From Trichomonas vaginalis G3 (lineage: Eukaryota; Parabasalia; Trichomonadida; Trichomonadidae), in NCBI RefSeq assembly GCF_026262505.1, contig NC_067203.1, forward strand, positions 12,028,001 to 12,092,000: DNA of 64,000 nucleotides, given 5' to 3'. Both the position numbers and the translations under genes were made by a program. This document shows positions 18,878 through 29,958 of the stretch, piece after piece. The notes beneath the pieces were generated by a model. That model was not told the origin of the DNA. It was given only the letters and a program-made list of their open reading frames with translations, and ran no database searches. Position 1 is the first letter of the stretch. Each line of letters opens with the position of its first letter.

Positions 18878-19132
18878 TTAATTTTGCTGTTGTTGTTTTT
18901 CTTTATTCTCAAAAGCGATAATATATTTGATGAAATATTCCATATTTTCCTTTTGTTTGTCGATTTTATCTTTATCATGCTTTATTTCATTGTAATTTTT
19001 TTCTATTATTTCTTTTATTTGATTCAATTCTTCTTCAGCATTGCTGATCATAGTAACCTTTTTAGTTGACTCATCTGCATTAATTTCATCAACAAAATTG
19101 GAAGCCTGAGAAAAAATCTTGTCAGCATCCAT
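18878..19132 (-). CDS. Small coiled-coil protein, 84 aa
   Basis: The ATG at 19132 gives MDADKIFSQASNFVDEINAD. Residues about 30-75 carry heptad-spaced hydrophobics (EEELNQIKEIIEKNYNEIK and on), and the end is a glutamine run. Earlier codons in frame lack an ATG near a sensible leader. Small coiled-coil proteins of this size occur as subunits of BLOC, prefoldin-like or kinetochore assemblies; I cannot choose. The frame is clean, and the composition is coding-like, so I take it as a real small gene. Confidence 0.6.
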   Translation of the reverse strand: MDADKIFSQASNFVDEINADESTKKVTMISNAEEELNQIKEIIEKNYNEIKHDKDKIDKQKENMEYFIKYIIAFENKEKQQQQN

Positions 19133-19527
19133 TTTTTTTTGGCAAAAATTTTCCACTGAATTATAAACTTGCCAACAAATTTTAAAACAAAATAGTGCTT
19201 TTAAATACACATGAGATGTCCATTCAAACTATCATGATATCGATTATAAAAAAGCATTATTTCCATGAACTCAAATCAAATATCTACAAAAATTTTTGTA
19301 CAAACTCAATTTATTACAAAGGACTTTGTAAATAAATTTTTTATTAGTCTGATTAACTATGATCAGACCTGATTTTTGTGTCACTTTTCATCAGATCTAA
19401 TATTTGAATAACACTCACAGTAATATCAAAATATCAAACTTTTATTCTCAACCACGTTTCTTTTCAAATATTCAATCTTAATTTTCATTTGAAATTTATC
19501 ACTCTAAAACTTGACAATCTGATCAGG
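19133..19527. other. Intergenic, no gene seen
   Basis: Divergent spacer between the small coiled-coil gene and the saposin-like gene; presumably carries both promoters. No RNA gene or repeat recognised. Confidence 0.5.
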
Positions 19528-20067
19528 ATGTTCTTGCTCCTAACTATCTTTTCCTCCTCAAAGACGCTTTTATCCAGTTGTGCCAAATGCCAAAAGGAGT
19601 ATTCTAAATTTACAATGGGTCTCCACAATGCTTCCATTAAAACAGATTTTCCTTTTTGCAAAGGAAGTGAAAAATGCAACAAGGTAGCTTCTCAGCTCCA
19701 AAATAAGTTTAAAGATTTAGTAACAACACATGACGTCTGTGTTTCCTTGGGTAAATGCCGTCCCAAACCACAACCACTTTCTCAAAATTCTCCAAGAAAA
19801 GGATCATCAAGCATTACACTTCATGAAACCTCTAATAACTGCGAATTCTGCCAAAACCTTATTGAATACTTAACTGGTGATGGTCTAAAGGAAATTTCTC
19901 TTCCTATATTGACTGAATTCGTTAAAAATGTCTGCTTTGCAATGAATTTCAACATGCTTTGCGGTAGCGTAAATCAGGCAAACGTTGATACTTTAATTTA
20001 TCTAGTTTTAGCTCACTTTGATACCTTAGAACTTTGTAACACTGCAGGATTTTGCCAAGATGACTAA
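19528..20067 (+). CDS. Secreted saposin-like protein with two SapB domains, 179 aa
   Basis: The ATG at 19528 opens a signal peptide, MFLLLTIFSSSKTLLSS, followed by a first six-cysteine unit (CAKC near residue 18, further Cys near 45 and 51, and CVSLGKC near 76). A Pro/Ser linker leads to a second unit (CEFCQNLIEYL, Cys at VCFAMN and MLCGS, closing CNTAGFC). The spacing C-x2-C ... C-x5-C is that of saposin B domains, which are held by three disulphides and bind or perturb lipid membranes. Trichomonads have a family of such saposin-like proteins. Two intact units and a signal peptide suggest a functional secreted or lysosomal protein; its activity is not proven here. Confidence 0.85.
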   Translation: MFLLLTIFSSSKTLLSSCAKCQKEYSKFTMGLHNASIKTDFPFCKGSEKCNKVASQLQNKFKDLVTTHDVCVSLGKCRPKPQPLSQNSPRKGSSSITLHETSNNCEFCQNLIEYLTGDGLKEISLPILTEFVKNVCFAMNFNMLCGSVNQANVDTLIYLVLAHFDTLELCNTAGFCQDD

Positions 20068-20661
20068 GTCAGCTAGTTAAATTAATATACTGATGAGATT
20101 ATTAATTTGCATAAAACTATGTAATGATGTGTAAAATGGAGATGCTTTTTGACTAAACTTTTATTTACGGAAAATGTTAGAACATTTTTATAAAAAAATT
20201 GATTGAGAAATTTTATTTCTAATATTCTAATAGGATAACTTATGAATATTGATATATTAGTTCTAACAAATAAAGTAACAAAATAATATTATATATATGC
20301 TCTTAATAAATTTGATATCTAAAATCATTGACAAACAGTTGCCATCATTGCAAATGCTTCTCCGTTAAATAAAGGAAAATCATTATTTCCTCTAGCTCTA
20401 TTTGGTTTTATTCTGAGATCTTGAGATTTGATTAACGGTCATCCTTGGAAAAAGTTAGACCAAATATCAAAATCCGAACAAACTCAGAGTATAGATACTA
20501 TTATTCACTACCAATTAAATTGAATTTTTAATCGCGTCAAAACCGAGTATTTTAGAATATTTTGAGGGCAATTTGTTCGCTAAGTAAATCACGTAAAATG
20601 GAACTAAGTACGATCAATAACCTTCTGTGATGTAAAATCAAAAATTTTGAGAAAAGTGACA
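20068..20661. other. Intergenic, no gene seen
   Basis: About 600 bases. A weak minus-strand coding-like scrap lies near 20,330-20,450 but is not continuous. Nothing else recognised. Confidence 0.45.
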
Positions 20662-22259
20662 ATGGAATTTGCAGAAAAAATCGGAGATTACGTAGTTGAA
20701 AGAGTTCTAGGCTCAGGAAGTTGTGGTAAAGTTAAATTAGCCAGAAATATGCAGACAGGACAATTTGCAGCGATAAAAATTATCAAAAAATCATTTTTCG
20801 AAAGCAAACCAAATATCAAAGAGAAAATTCAACGAGAAGTTGCGGTTATGCGCATATTTAAGCATAGTCGATTACTAAAATTATTAGAAATCTGCGAAAG
20901 TCCTCATCATATTTATTTAGTACTTGAATATGCATCGAATGGAGAGTTATTTGATTACTTAATCAGTCGAGGCTGCCTATCCGAGGCGGAAGCCATGCAT
21001 TTCTTTAGACAAATCATATTCGGCATCGATTTTCTTCATTCCAGATCAATTTGTCATAGAGATATTAAGCCAGAGAATCTTCTCTTAGATGAACACAACA
21101 ATATTAAGATAGCTGACTTCGGTTTTGCTAGAATTGCAAGTTCTGATCCTCTTACCACTTATTGTGGTTCAATTTACTACGCAGCTCCAGAAATCGTCAA
21201 TGGAGTTCCATACCATGGGTTCCCTGCTGATATTTGGAGCTGTGGAATTGTATTATACACATTATTAACAGTATGTTTTTTAATGAAATTTTAATAACAA
21301 AAAAAAATTTTCAAAAATTCCAAATTTTTTTTGTTATTAAAATTTCATATTTTTTTTATTTTAAAAATACTAACACACAGGGTAAACTTCCATTCCAAGA
21401 TCCAGCATACAGAAAAACAGTTGAAAAGATTAAATCTGGACATTACGTGATGCCTGACGTTTCCGATCCAATTAACGATCTTCTTGCAAACTGTCTTAAC
21501 TCCGATCCCAACAGTCGCTTTACTACAGCCCAAATCAAAGCACATCCAGCTTTCCGCATTGGTCTTCCTGAAGATTACATTCTTCCAAAGCCTCTTCCAA
21601 TTCCTTTCTACTCCGATCCCATTCTCCGTGAAGAGTTAGACCACAACGCTATTATAACACTCACACAGATGGGATATTCCTCGCAGGAAGAGATAGAATC
21701 ACAGCTCCAAACACAAGGATCTTCGATGGCGAAGGTTTTGTATTTCATGCTGATTACACAAGGTTCAATTGATTCTCTTCCATGGCAATTCACTGAGAAC
21801 CAAGACATGATGATGCCTATGGATAATTCCGGAATGGAAATGGAATCAAACCAAGTGTTCGGAGCAGGTTCTTTGGATTCTTACGGGCGAAGAAGACAAA
21901 ACACTTATGATGTCAGTTCTCCTGAAGTTTATTCACTCGCGACAAGGGCACAATGGGGAAATTTCCCGAACAAAGAATATCCTCAAGAAGTAGTTCAGCC
22001 TTTTGTCGATATACAATTGCCAGCAGAAGTAATCTTGGCTCACATGCAACAGTTGCTCTCCAATCTCTGCTTCAAATGGTTCCATCCTGATGATATGACA
22101 ATCATCGCAAGAAGACTTGAAGACAGAGCAACAATCGTTGTAACATTAGAATACACGGCTGAGGAGTGGATAACAATGAATTTGAGCTACTCGGAGATAG
22201 AACAATCTGAAATATATGTTCTCAATGATACAGTTCTTAATATGTTAAGTGAATTTTAG
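20662..22259 (+). CDS. AMPK/MARK-like Ser/Thr protein kinase, two exons, 495 aa
   Basis: Exon 1 is 20662-21270 and exon 2 is 21381-22259; the 110-base intron sits exactly between codons. The kinase domain covers residues about 8-260: glycine loop GSGSCGKV, ATP-binding Lys39 in AAIKIIKK, HRDIKPENLLLDE with catalytic Asp134, DFGFA at 152-156 and APEI. The exon joint lies in the conserved LYTLLTGKLPF stretch. After the kinase comes a UBA-like segment (MGYSSQEEIESQLQ), as in AMPK-related kinases, and a C-terminal part (about 425-495) resembling a KA1-type domain. It should phosphorylate basic Ser/Thr sites; such kinases control polarity or energy state. All catalytic residues are present. Confidence 0.9.
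21271..21380 (+). other. Spliceosomal intron, 110 nt, trichomonad type
   Basis: Begins GTATGT and ends ACTAACACACAG, which is the fused branch-point and 3' splice motif of Trichomonas. Removing it joins two phase-0 codons and restores the kinase domain. The interior has AT-rich inverted halves (AAATTTTAATAAC near 21286 and GTTATTAAAATTT near 21333) that could bring the splice sites together. Confidence 0.95.
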
Positions 22260-22709
22260 AAATTTTTAATTATTTTTTTTTTAAATGTTTATAAATAAAA
22301 GATATATATATACTAGTGTTTATTCTCAGGCACATAATGATTGTTTTTCTTATTTATGTATTTATATATCAAGCACTTCGAATTCTCATAATCCTAATTT
22401 CAAAATTATAAGAATTCGCATATGATACGGAACTTTCTATAAAGTGGCAATGGAAATTAAATAGGAGATCATTCTCGAAAATGGAGCAGAGATTCAATCA
22501 CAAATAAATTTTAGACATAATTACCTTATTTTCACATCAATTGTTTCCTTAAAGCATATATTGTTTAGAGTTGGTTCAAATAGTGCATAAATATTGAGTA
22601 TTTTTGAAAATTTATAAAATTTTTGAATCTTTTCCTTTAATGACATTACATTTAAATTACTTTGATAGCACATATACTATTTGCATATTTCAAAATATCA
22701 AATTCTTTG
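22260..22709. other. Intergenic, no gene seen
   Basis: AT-rich spacer between two same-strand genes; nothing recognised. Confidence 0.5.
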
Positions 22710-25599
22710 ATGAGTGCAGTAGATTTTTTAGTCGAACGATTTAACATCATTCAGAATGGAAAATCAGATAATGCATATGAAGTGTCTGCCGAAATCAATG
22801 AATTCTGTTCATCTTTGAATGCATTTGAACCACTTATTGAAATCCTCAAATCTTCAACCAACACTTATCATCAGAAACTAGCAATTTTACAACTTAAAAG
22901 AGTATTTTCATGCACTGATAGGGCAGTTTTAGATGAAAATCTTGAAATATGGATTAATATTTATCAAATTTTATATTCAATATCAAATCCACAGGCAAAA
23001 GATTTAATAATTTCAAACATAATCTCATTATTTAAGTCTGCGGAACAGTTTCCAATAGCTACAAAGTATATATTGGAGCCATTACTAACAAATTCACAAC
23101 ATAATCTTCTAATTTCACTGAAATTACTACTCAATTTCTCAGTTATAACCAAAGAAGTCTTTGATTACGACATGCAAATCATGGAACTCATTCAAAAAGG
23201 CATATCTGCAGGTGGACTCACTGAAATTGTTGCAATCAGGGCAGTTCTCGAGTATTTGAACACATTTGATGATAACACACGTACAACACAGTTCCTTGAA
23301 CTCATACCAAATCTAATTCCTACAGTTTCCGATGAAGATTTTCCAGAATTATCAGACTTACTTCTCTACTTATCAAACAGCGAATACAAGAACTTCGATG
23401 CCACTACAATCTTTCCATTGATCATCGATACCATCTCAAACAAAGAATTCTCCCTAAAGAGAAGAAATTTGTCCCATCAAATTTTGTTGTCACTTTTTGA
23501 AAATTATGAAATTTTTGGTAAAAACTTAGAAACAGTTTCTTTGGGATATCAAGCGACAGAAAACTTGGCAGAAGATGCTTTCGATCAAAATGACAGCCGT
23601 GGTATCTCTCCTTACGATTTATACACAATTTGTTCTTTCTTCGACCTTTCTATAACCGAAATAACCGAATATTTTGCTTCAATTTTTTCAGAGAACTCTC
23701 AGAAAATTTTCGGAGCATTTTCAATTTGTGAGTTCATCATCAACACTCAAGACAACATATTCTTCTACAGAAACAACATTGAATACTTCACTTCACTTTT
23801 GAAGTCATTTTTAGAGTCTTCTTCACTTTGTTTAATTGAATCAACTTTGGCCGCTTTCAGTTCACTTTTTGAATCCAATGAAGATGCTCTTGATCCGTAC
23901 GTGAATGATATTTATATCAGTTCTCTTACTGCAGTTAAAAACAACTTGTCCAAAGAACTTTTATCAGCATTCAAAGATTTACTAAAAAGTGCCAGAAAAA
24001 CTGACATAATTTTTGATGATTGTCTTAATATGATCATCGAAATTCTCCCTGACGGAAATACTGCAGATCAACAGGTAATGCTTGGAATTGTGGCAGAACT
24101 CGTTATCGGTTGTAACGGTTTGACAGAAAAACAGTTTACAACAGTTTTCCAAATTATTCAAGAAATTATGTCAGATTTTGACAATCCGCTTTTGTGTGAT
24201 GCCGTTTACATCATTGGACATCTTTCCCAGAAAGGAAAAGAATATTTTGTTGATATATTATCAGATGTTGTCACTTTTCTTAGTACAGGCTTGAATTCTG
24301 ATGACGAAACAATTTTAGTTTATTTCATAAATGCGTTTGGTTTCGTTGCCACTTCTTTTCCAGAACAAATTTATGAATCAATAAATGAGATTGTTTCACT
24401 TTTTGCTCAAATCTCTACTCAAGAGACATCAGATGACAACATCACAAAGAAAACCAGGAGATTATGCTTTGAGATGGGGATGCAATTTATGTTCGATTTT
24501 CCCAGAAACTTTTATACAAAATTACGAAACATTTTTGAATTCAATTCGTGTGAGATCAAATATTCATTCTGCAATTGCAAGTGAATATTTTGCACGCGCA
24601 ACTTATAATATAGAAGACGAAGAACTTATCAGAGGTTTGCAAATGAGTTTGGCGGAGATTTTAATACCAATGACCAAAAATGGAGATGTAGAATTGGTCG
24701 GACATTGTTTCACTTCACTTTCACTTATTTTTGAGAATTTGGACATAGAAAAACAAAGAAAGATTGCAAAACAAGCATTAAAGTGTTTCAACTTCACCCA
24801 CAAATGTTTTACTTCCAAAACAGGAGTTTATTTGCAGGATTTGCATCCAAATGCAAATGAAATCATTAATTTGAGTTTGAATATTCCTGAATTAACAGAA
24901 ACATTAGTTTCTTTCATTCCAAGTTTGATTCCTTTCACTAAAACAAAGGATCTTCTTTTATCTGATGCAATATTAATTGTTTTAACAAATTTGTTTGTTT
25001 TACAGCCGAATAATGAACATTCTTCTGACGTTTTCTTTGATGCAATTTCACAATTGGAAAGAAATTCATATGCTACTTTTTACTTGTTTGGAAGGTTTTC
25101 TAAGCTAAAATTACCAATTATTGATCAAAATAATTCCGAAATTTACGAAGAAGTCAAGAAGAGACTTTCACAAGAGAACAATGAACAAGACATTGAAAAT
25201 ATGATGTTGATTGACAATTGTTTGAGTTGTTTGAGTTATTTAGTAAGAAATTACGAATTTGATGTTCATGATTATGCACAAATTGCTTTAGCTTCGATGC
25301 CATGCAAATGTGATATTGACGAGAATTCGAATGTCATGTCTTTGTTCGAATTCATTTATTCTCAGCTTTCAGAAGATAACAAGTACAAAAACATGTTTTT
25401 CACTGTTTTGGTTAAATTCTTCTCTGAATCTGTTGAACAACTAACCAGCGAAAAGATTGATTCAGATATGATATCAAGATTATCATTGATATTCAAGCAG
25501 GTTTCTGCATCAATTCCAAATCTCCAAAACAGTATCCAAGAAATTGTTTTAGATGACCAAGAAAAATTATCAAACATTTTCAACATCCTCAATCAATAA
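22710..25599 (+). CDS. Importin-beta-like HEAT-repeat protein, about 960 aa, one frame break
   Basis: The first ATG is at 22710 (MSAVDFLVERFNIIQNGK). The protein is a chain of HEAT-like helix pairs along its whole length, with an importin-type head and repeated acidic loops; total length (about 962 residues) suits an importin-beta/IPO4-5 type karyopherin, which carries cargo through nuclear pores under Ran control. The frame changes once: the first frame reads to NITKK near 24450 and the second continues from PGDYALRWGCNLCSIF at 24454 to the stop at 25599. The change lies in a run of four A (24450-24453), where one A too many is present. It is either an error in the sequence or a recent lesion. 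Confidence 0.7.
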
Positions 25600-25699
25600 T
25601 AGAAATAAAATAGAGCTTTTTATTATATTTTTAATTAACTTATAAGAATATATTAATGGAATAATCATACATTATGAAATATTTTTTGTATAAATAGTA

Positions 25700-25960
25700 T
25701 AAAATGGCTTTAGCAACTTCAATAATGATAAGTCACTTAATTCAATCCATAAATCAATAAACTGAACAAAATATTCGAAGAATGGCATATGCGGACTATA
25801 TTCATCAGATGTAAAACCATTTGGATTAAGATATTCGTAATCTGCACATGTGTCTGAAATGTCTCAATTTTCTGAAAAGTCAAAGGAAATTTTGGCAAAA
25901 TTGTTTGACAATCTTTTTTGATTTTAAGTTCTAAACCACATTTAATTTTGTGATTAAAAT
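25700..25960 (-). pseudogene. Decayed fragment of an unknown repeated gene family
   Basis: On the minus strand the stretch reads like the end of the family member at 26038-26723 (text similar to YWVQFIDIWIELRNLSS), but with stops and shifts. Family not recognised. Confidence 0.45.
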
Positions 25961-26037
25961 GTTACTCGACAAAGGTATTAATAATCATAGATTTTTCTTT
26001 GTATTAATTAGATTATTAATTAATAATCATAGAATAA

Positions 26038-26723
26038 TCAATTTCTTTTATGGTTAATAAACAAAAACAAATAAGCATAGAAATGACATTGCTGAAATGT
26101 AATCTTTTCAGTGCATCTGATAATCAATGGATTAAGCAAATTCATTGAGGATAAATTTCTTAATTCAATCCATATATCAATGAATTGAACCCAATACTGA
26201 TAAAAGGGTATATATGGAGCGATAATATCAGTTTTCAGACCAATTAATTGATCTCCATCACCATTATTCTTACATGAATAAAGTGTATATTGAGCCATTT
26301 CATCATTAACTGCATGCAATCCTATAAATTTATCCCAAGATCCGTTAGTATCTGGTAGCTGCTTATACCCTATTAATGATGGATTCGGTTCGGTAAAATG
26401 GCTATATTGATGCCATCGAATATATTGGGGAATCTGTGGAAGTTCAAGCATCATTGAATATACATTATCTGTGCCATTGTAAATTGTAAATTTTTCGTCT
26501 ATTTTACTTAATATAGAGAAACAATGTTTGTTTGTGGAATAATTTGCAGTATCATTATTAAAATAACAAATTCTTGAGTTATGATGAAATATTTTGAGCC
26601 AATGAGAGTCATTGTAAAATACCCTAAAGTTTTTGTTATTGGAATCTGACACGCCCGTAAATTTTTATAAAAGCTCATTAATACAGCTCCCTGATTGGAA
26701 ACATTCTTTGTGACATATACCAT
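26038..26723 (-). pseudogene. Degenerate member of an unknown gene family
   Basis: A 204-codon frame (26038-26652) opens without an ATG. Just upstream, a second frame (to 26723) carries text VTKNVSNQGAVLMSFYKN that seems to belong to the same protein, so the gene has shifted frame near 26650. Recognisable blocks include NDSHWLKIFHHNSRICYFN, KIDEKFTIYNGTDNVYSM and YWVQFIDIWIELRNLSS. Trp- and Tyr-rich beta-type sequence is suggested, but I do not recognise the domain. Two further decayed copies lie at 25700-25960 and 30985-31250, so it is a dispersed family. Confidence 0.55.
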
Positions 26724-27841
26724 ATACTTATGTAGGCACTAGAGAATCTACCATATGATTTTAGTAGTCTACTAATGACATTCATAGTCCAATTAGACGA
26801 AATTTATTTTGCTTGTAAAACCACACTACATGAAGATCCAAACCCATTATTATAACATTATATTACTGGTACATAGTAGTATATATTGCTGAGGTTGAAA
26901 TCTAAATCTAAAAAGTTATCAAGATATCAAACTAATGTAATTGGCCTAGTCTATTCAATTACAGATATATTAATATATATGATCCGGTGAATTGATTTAT
27001 ACATAATGACATGATATATAAAAAAAATTATAATATTTTAAAATTAGAGTTAAAATTTCACATATCTACATGCAAATGGCTAGAAATGTTATGCATATAT
27101 CAATCTCGGTTGTGATTTTACTATATAGGAAAATATGTCGGAGTAATGATTCAAACTTTCAAAGTAATGCTTTATTTGAACAATATGAATTGAAATTCAT
27201 TTTGATAAGTCAGGCTATGAATGATAATGATATAATAACAGTTTAAAAAAAGATAATATTATAAATTTTGAAAAGATTGATATTTTTTATTTAATTTGGA
27301 ATATTCTTAATTCCAATTGATGTAGAATGTGGTATCATGTCAATTTTTGAAATTCGGCTAATTTTGGAAAGACATTTTGAATTGGGCATCAATTGTTCAA
27401 ATTAAGCTTGGTTATTAATGTAAGTCAAATGCAAAATAAGGGAGAAGACAATATTTGTAATTAAATGTAACAAATTCACAATTTGAAGAATATCAATATA
27501 ATTTGAAAAAATTGTTAATTTCATAGACAACAAGATATCTATTGACACTGCATATAATTGTGAATATATTGTTCATTTCAAAATTAATAGAGATTTAAAA
27601 ACTACATGCGTAAAATGAAAACTGATGATAAATGATATAAACTAATATGATTTTATAACATTGAGTGTTTTGATAAACTAAATAGATGTAGAATTCAATA
27701 ATTATTGAAAATATTAAGATTTTTAAAGATAAATACAAATCATATGGTAAATTTGTGCTTAAGGGATTTGTGAATAAGGTATATTGTTTATGTACTAATT
27801 ATATGTATGGACAGGCAAGAAAATAAAGAGATTGTATAATG
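26724..27841. other. Gene-free AT-rich stretch
   Basis: Over 1.1 kb with no ORF of note. Very AT-rich; no RNA gene or clear repeat seen. It leads into the hairpin array. Confidence 0.5.
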
Positions 27842-28378
27842 AGAATGTGATTGCAAAAGTTTGACCGACAAGAGTGTAATATGCACTCCGGTCGGTCACA
27901 ATGTGTCATTCCGGGAGACATTGCCACTGCATGTCTCCCAGATTGGCACACTGTTCCGCATTCATAACTTGAATGCGGAACTTTGACCGACAAGAGTGTA
28001 ATATGCACTCCTGTCGGTCACAATGTGTCATTCCGGGAGACATTGCCACTGCATGTCTCCCAGAATGAGACAATTTGTTGCAATCAGAATGTGATTGCAA
28101 AAGTTTGACCGACAAGAGTGTAATATGCACTCCGGTCGGTCACAATGTGTCATTCCGGGAGACATTGCCACTGCATGTCTCCCAGATTGGCACACTGTTC
28201 CGCATTCATAACTTGAATGCGGAACTTTGACCGACAAGAGTGTAATATGCACTCCTGTCGGTCACAATGTGTCATTCCGGGAGACATTGCCACTGCATGT
28301 CTCCCAGAATGAGACAATTTGTTGCAATCAGAATGTGATTGCAAAAGTTTGACCGACAAGAGTGTAATATGCACTCTT
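27842..28378. repeat. Tandem array of alternating hairpins (122/244-bp periodicity)
   Basis: About 4.4 units of 122 bp, alternating in one part so that the true period is 244 bp. Each unit is a chain of dyads: hairpin A (TGACCGACAAGAGTG with its complement CACTCCTGTCGGTCA), hairpin B (GGGAGACAT with ATGTCTCCC), and then either hairpin C (TTGCAATC with GATTGCAA) or hairpin D (CCGCATTC with GAATGCGG). Spacers between dyads are only about 2-10 bases. The repeats open short frames on the minus strand (MHITLLSVK-type), which are by-products. The array continues the palindrome whose centre is near 28,900. Confidence 0.85.
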
Positions 28379-29430
28379 GTTTTAATAAATTTTAAATACT
28401 ATATAATTATCTTTACATACAATCTTTACATTATATTTTTTCCTAATTAATATTTATTTCATATTTTTTTGTGCTTTATCTAACTTATAGCATGTACTGA
28501 ACTATTTTACAGACTCTACTGAGCTATCTCAACATATAAACCAGTGAAAAAAAACACATATATACTCACTTCATATTCTGATCTCATGCCATATTATCGC
28601 AAAAACTATATTTATACACCACACCTCATAAAACATCATTTTAGCCCTATCTAAGCGTTCAAAACCTATTTTTCCCGCGTAATCTGATTCTTCAGGATCC
28701 GCTGATTCGATTTCTGCCGTCAGATCGCGAAAATATGCATTACATAACAAGATATACACAAATTACTAAACTTAATATTTTCCTTAAAATTTCTCTTGAA
28801 GTTCATACACAAACAACATAATTTTTCAAAATCCAATTTTTTCAAAAAATGTATGCATTCAAAAGTTCAGATTATATCTAGTCATTATCCATTATTAATT
28901 TTGAATTTGATTTTTTGAGATATTCATTTTATTATACGTATTACTCAGAAAATTAAATGTATTTGTGAGGGAAAACGGAGAAGATAATAAATATTGTCAT
29001 ATAGAGGAATAAGCAATTTTAAGGAAAATATTAAGTTTAGTAATTTGTGTATATCTTGTTATGTAATGCATATTTTCGCGATCTGACGGCAGAAATCGAA
29101 TCAGCGGATCCTGAAGAATCAGATTACGCGGGAAAAATAGGTTTTGAACGCTTAGATAGGGCTAAAATGATGTTTTATGAGGTGTGGTGTATAAATATAG
29201 TTTTTGCGATAATATGGCATGAGATCAGAATATGAAGTGAGTATATATGTGTTTTTTTTCACTGGTTTATATGTTGAGATAGCTCAGTAGAGTCTGTAAA
29301 ATAGTTCAGTACATGCTATAAGTTAGATAAAGCACAAAAAAATATGAAATAAATATTAATTAGGAAAAAATATAATGTAAAGATTGTATGTAAAGATAAT
29401 TATATATATTTAAATTATTATATTAAAACA
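28376..29430. repeat. Second large palindrome, arms about 415 bp, loop about 223 bp
   Basis: Arms 28376-28791 and 29015-29430 are nearly exact reverse complements; the loop is 28792-29014. With the hairpin arrays outside both arms, the palindromic part extends to about 28225-29581. Each arm carries the same 62-codon frame without an ATG (including DLTAEIESADPEESDYAGK), higher in GC than its surroundings. No transposase and no target duplication were found. It resembles the fold-back at 721-2268 in plan, but shares no sequence that I can see. Confidence 0.85.
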
Positions 29431-29581
29431 AGAGTGCATATTACACTCTTGTCGGTCAAACTTTTGCAATCACATTCTGATTGCAACAAATTGTCTCATT
29501 CTGGGAGACATGCAGTGGCAATGTCTCCCGGAATGACACATTGTGACCGACAGGAGTGCATATTACACCCTTATCGGTCAA
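29429..29581. repeat. Short inverted copy of the hairpin array
   Basis: Contains one A-C-B-A series of the hairpins seen at 27842-28378, in reverse orientation, ending in a diverged A hairpin near 29545-29581. The right array is therefore about a quarter of the length of the left. Confidence 0.8.
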
Positions 29582-29828
29582 AATACCGCTATCTGAACCC
29601 AATTCCGGACCAGTACCTCATTTTGCGATTAATCCAATGGGAATCACTTCCAACATTAGAACTTTATAGGTGGATCCCACTAATTTATTAAATTGTTCGA
29701 TCTATTCCTGCATACTACTTTCAAATTAAGAAAGTTCTTGTCTAATGCATGAATATTTTCATACGCATTGCATCAATGATCTAACAATTTAAAGCTCGCT
29801 AACAACCTAAAGCAAAAAACAAAATGAT

Positions 29829-29958
29829 CTGCTAACTATGCAGGCAGCTCAAGCGCACCAAGGGGAGGCGTTTTTCTGAATTGGGCGATCTTCGTGAGAT
29901 CTCAGGAGGCGAAGATTCGGAACCCAACCGGCTTCAAGCTGTAACATCTTGCTAGCAG
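29829..29958 (+). ncRNA. Candidate structured non-coding RNA, strand uncertain
   Basis: A patch of much higher GC than its surroundings and without a reading frame. Four nested pairings can be read off: CTGCTA 29829-29834 with TAGCAG 29953-29958; CAGCT 29845-29849 with AGCTG 29937-29941; TTGGG 29881-29885 with CCCAA 29923-29927; ATCTTCG 29888-29894 with CGAAGAT 29910-29916. The apex holds TGAGATCTCA. All are in correct order for one elongated stem. A further pairing GAGGCG (29865 region) with CGCCTC (29977 region) could extend it. I found no signatures of SRP, RNase P, spliceosomal or 5S RNA. It could also be a repeat element. Confidence 0.4.

Noticed and set aside
20330-20450. Minus-strand coding-like scrap ending in GEAFAMMATVCQ
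   Set aside because: Too short and discontinuous to assign to a gene.
27842-28378. Regular repeats that might be a CRISPR array
   Set aside because: Units are 122 bp and nearly identical throughout, with no unique spacers and no cas genes; the genome is eukaryotic. The minus-strand frames starting MHITLLSVK are products of the repeat.
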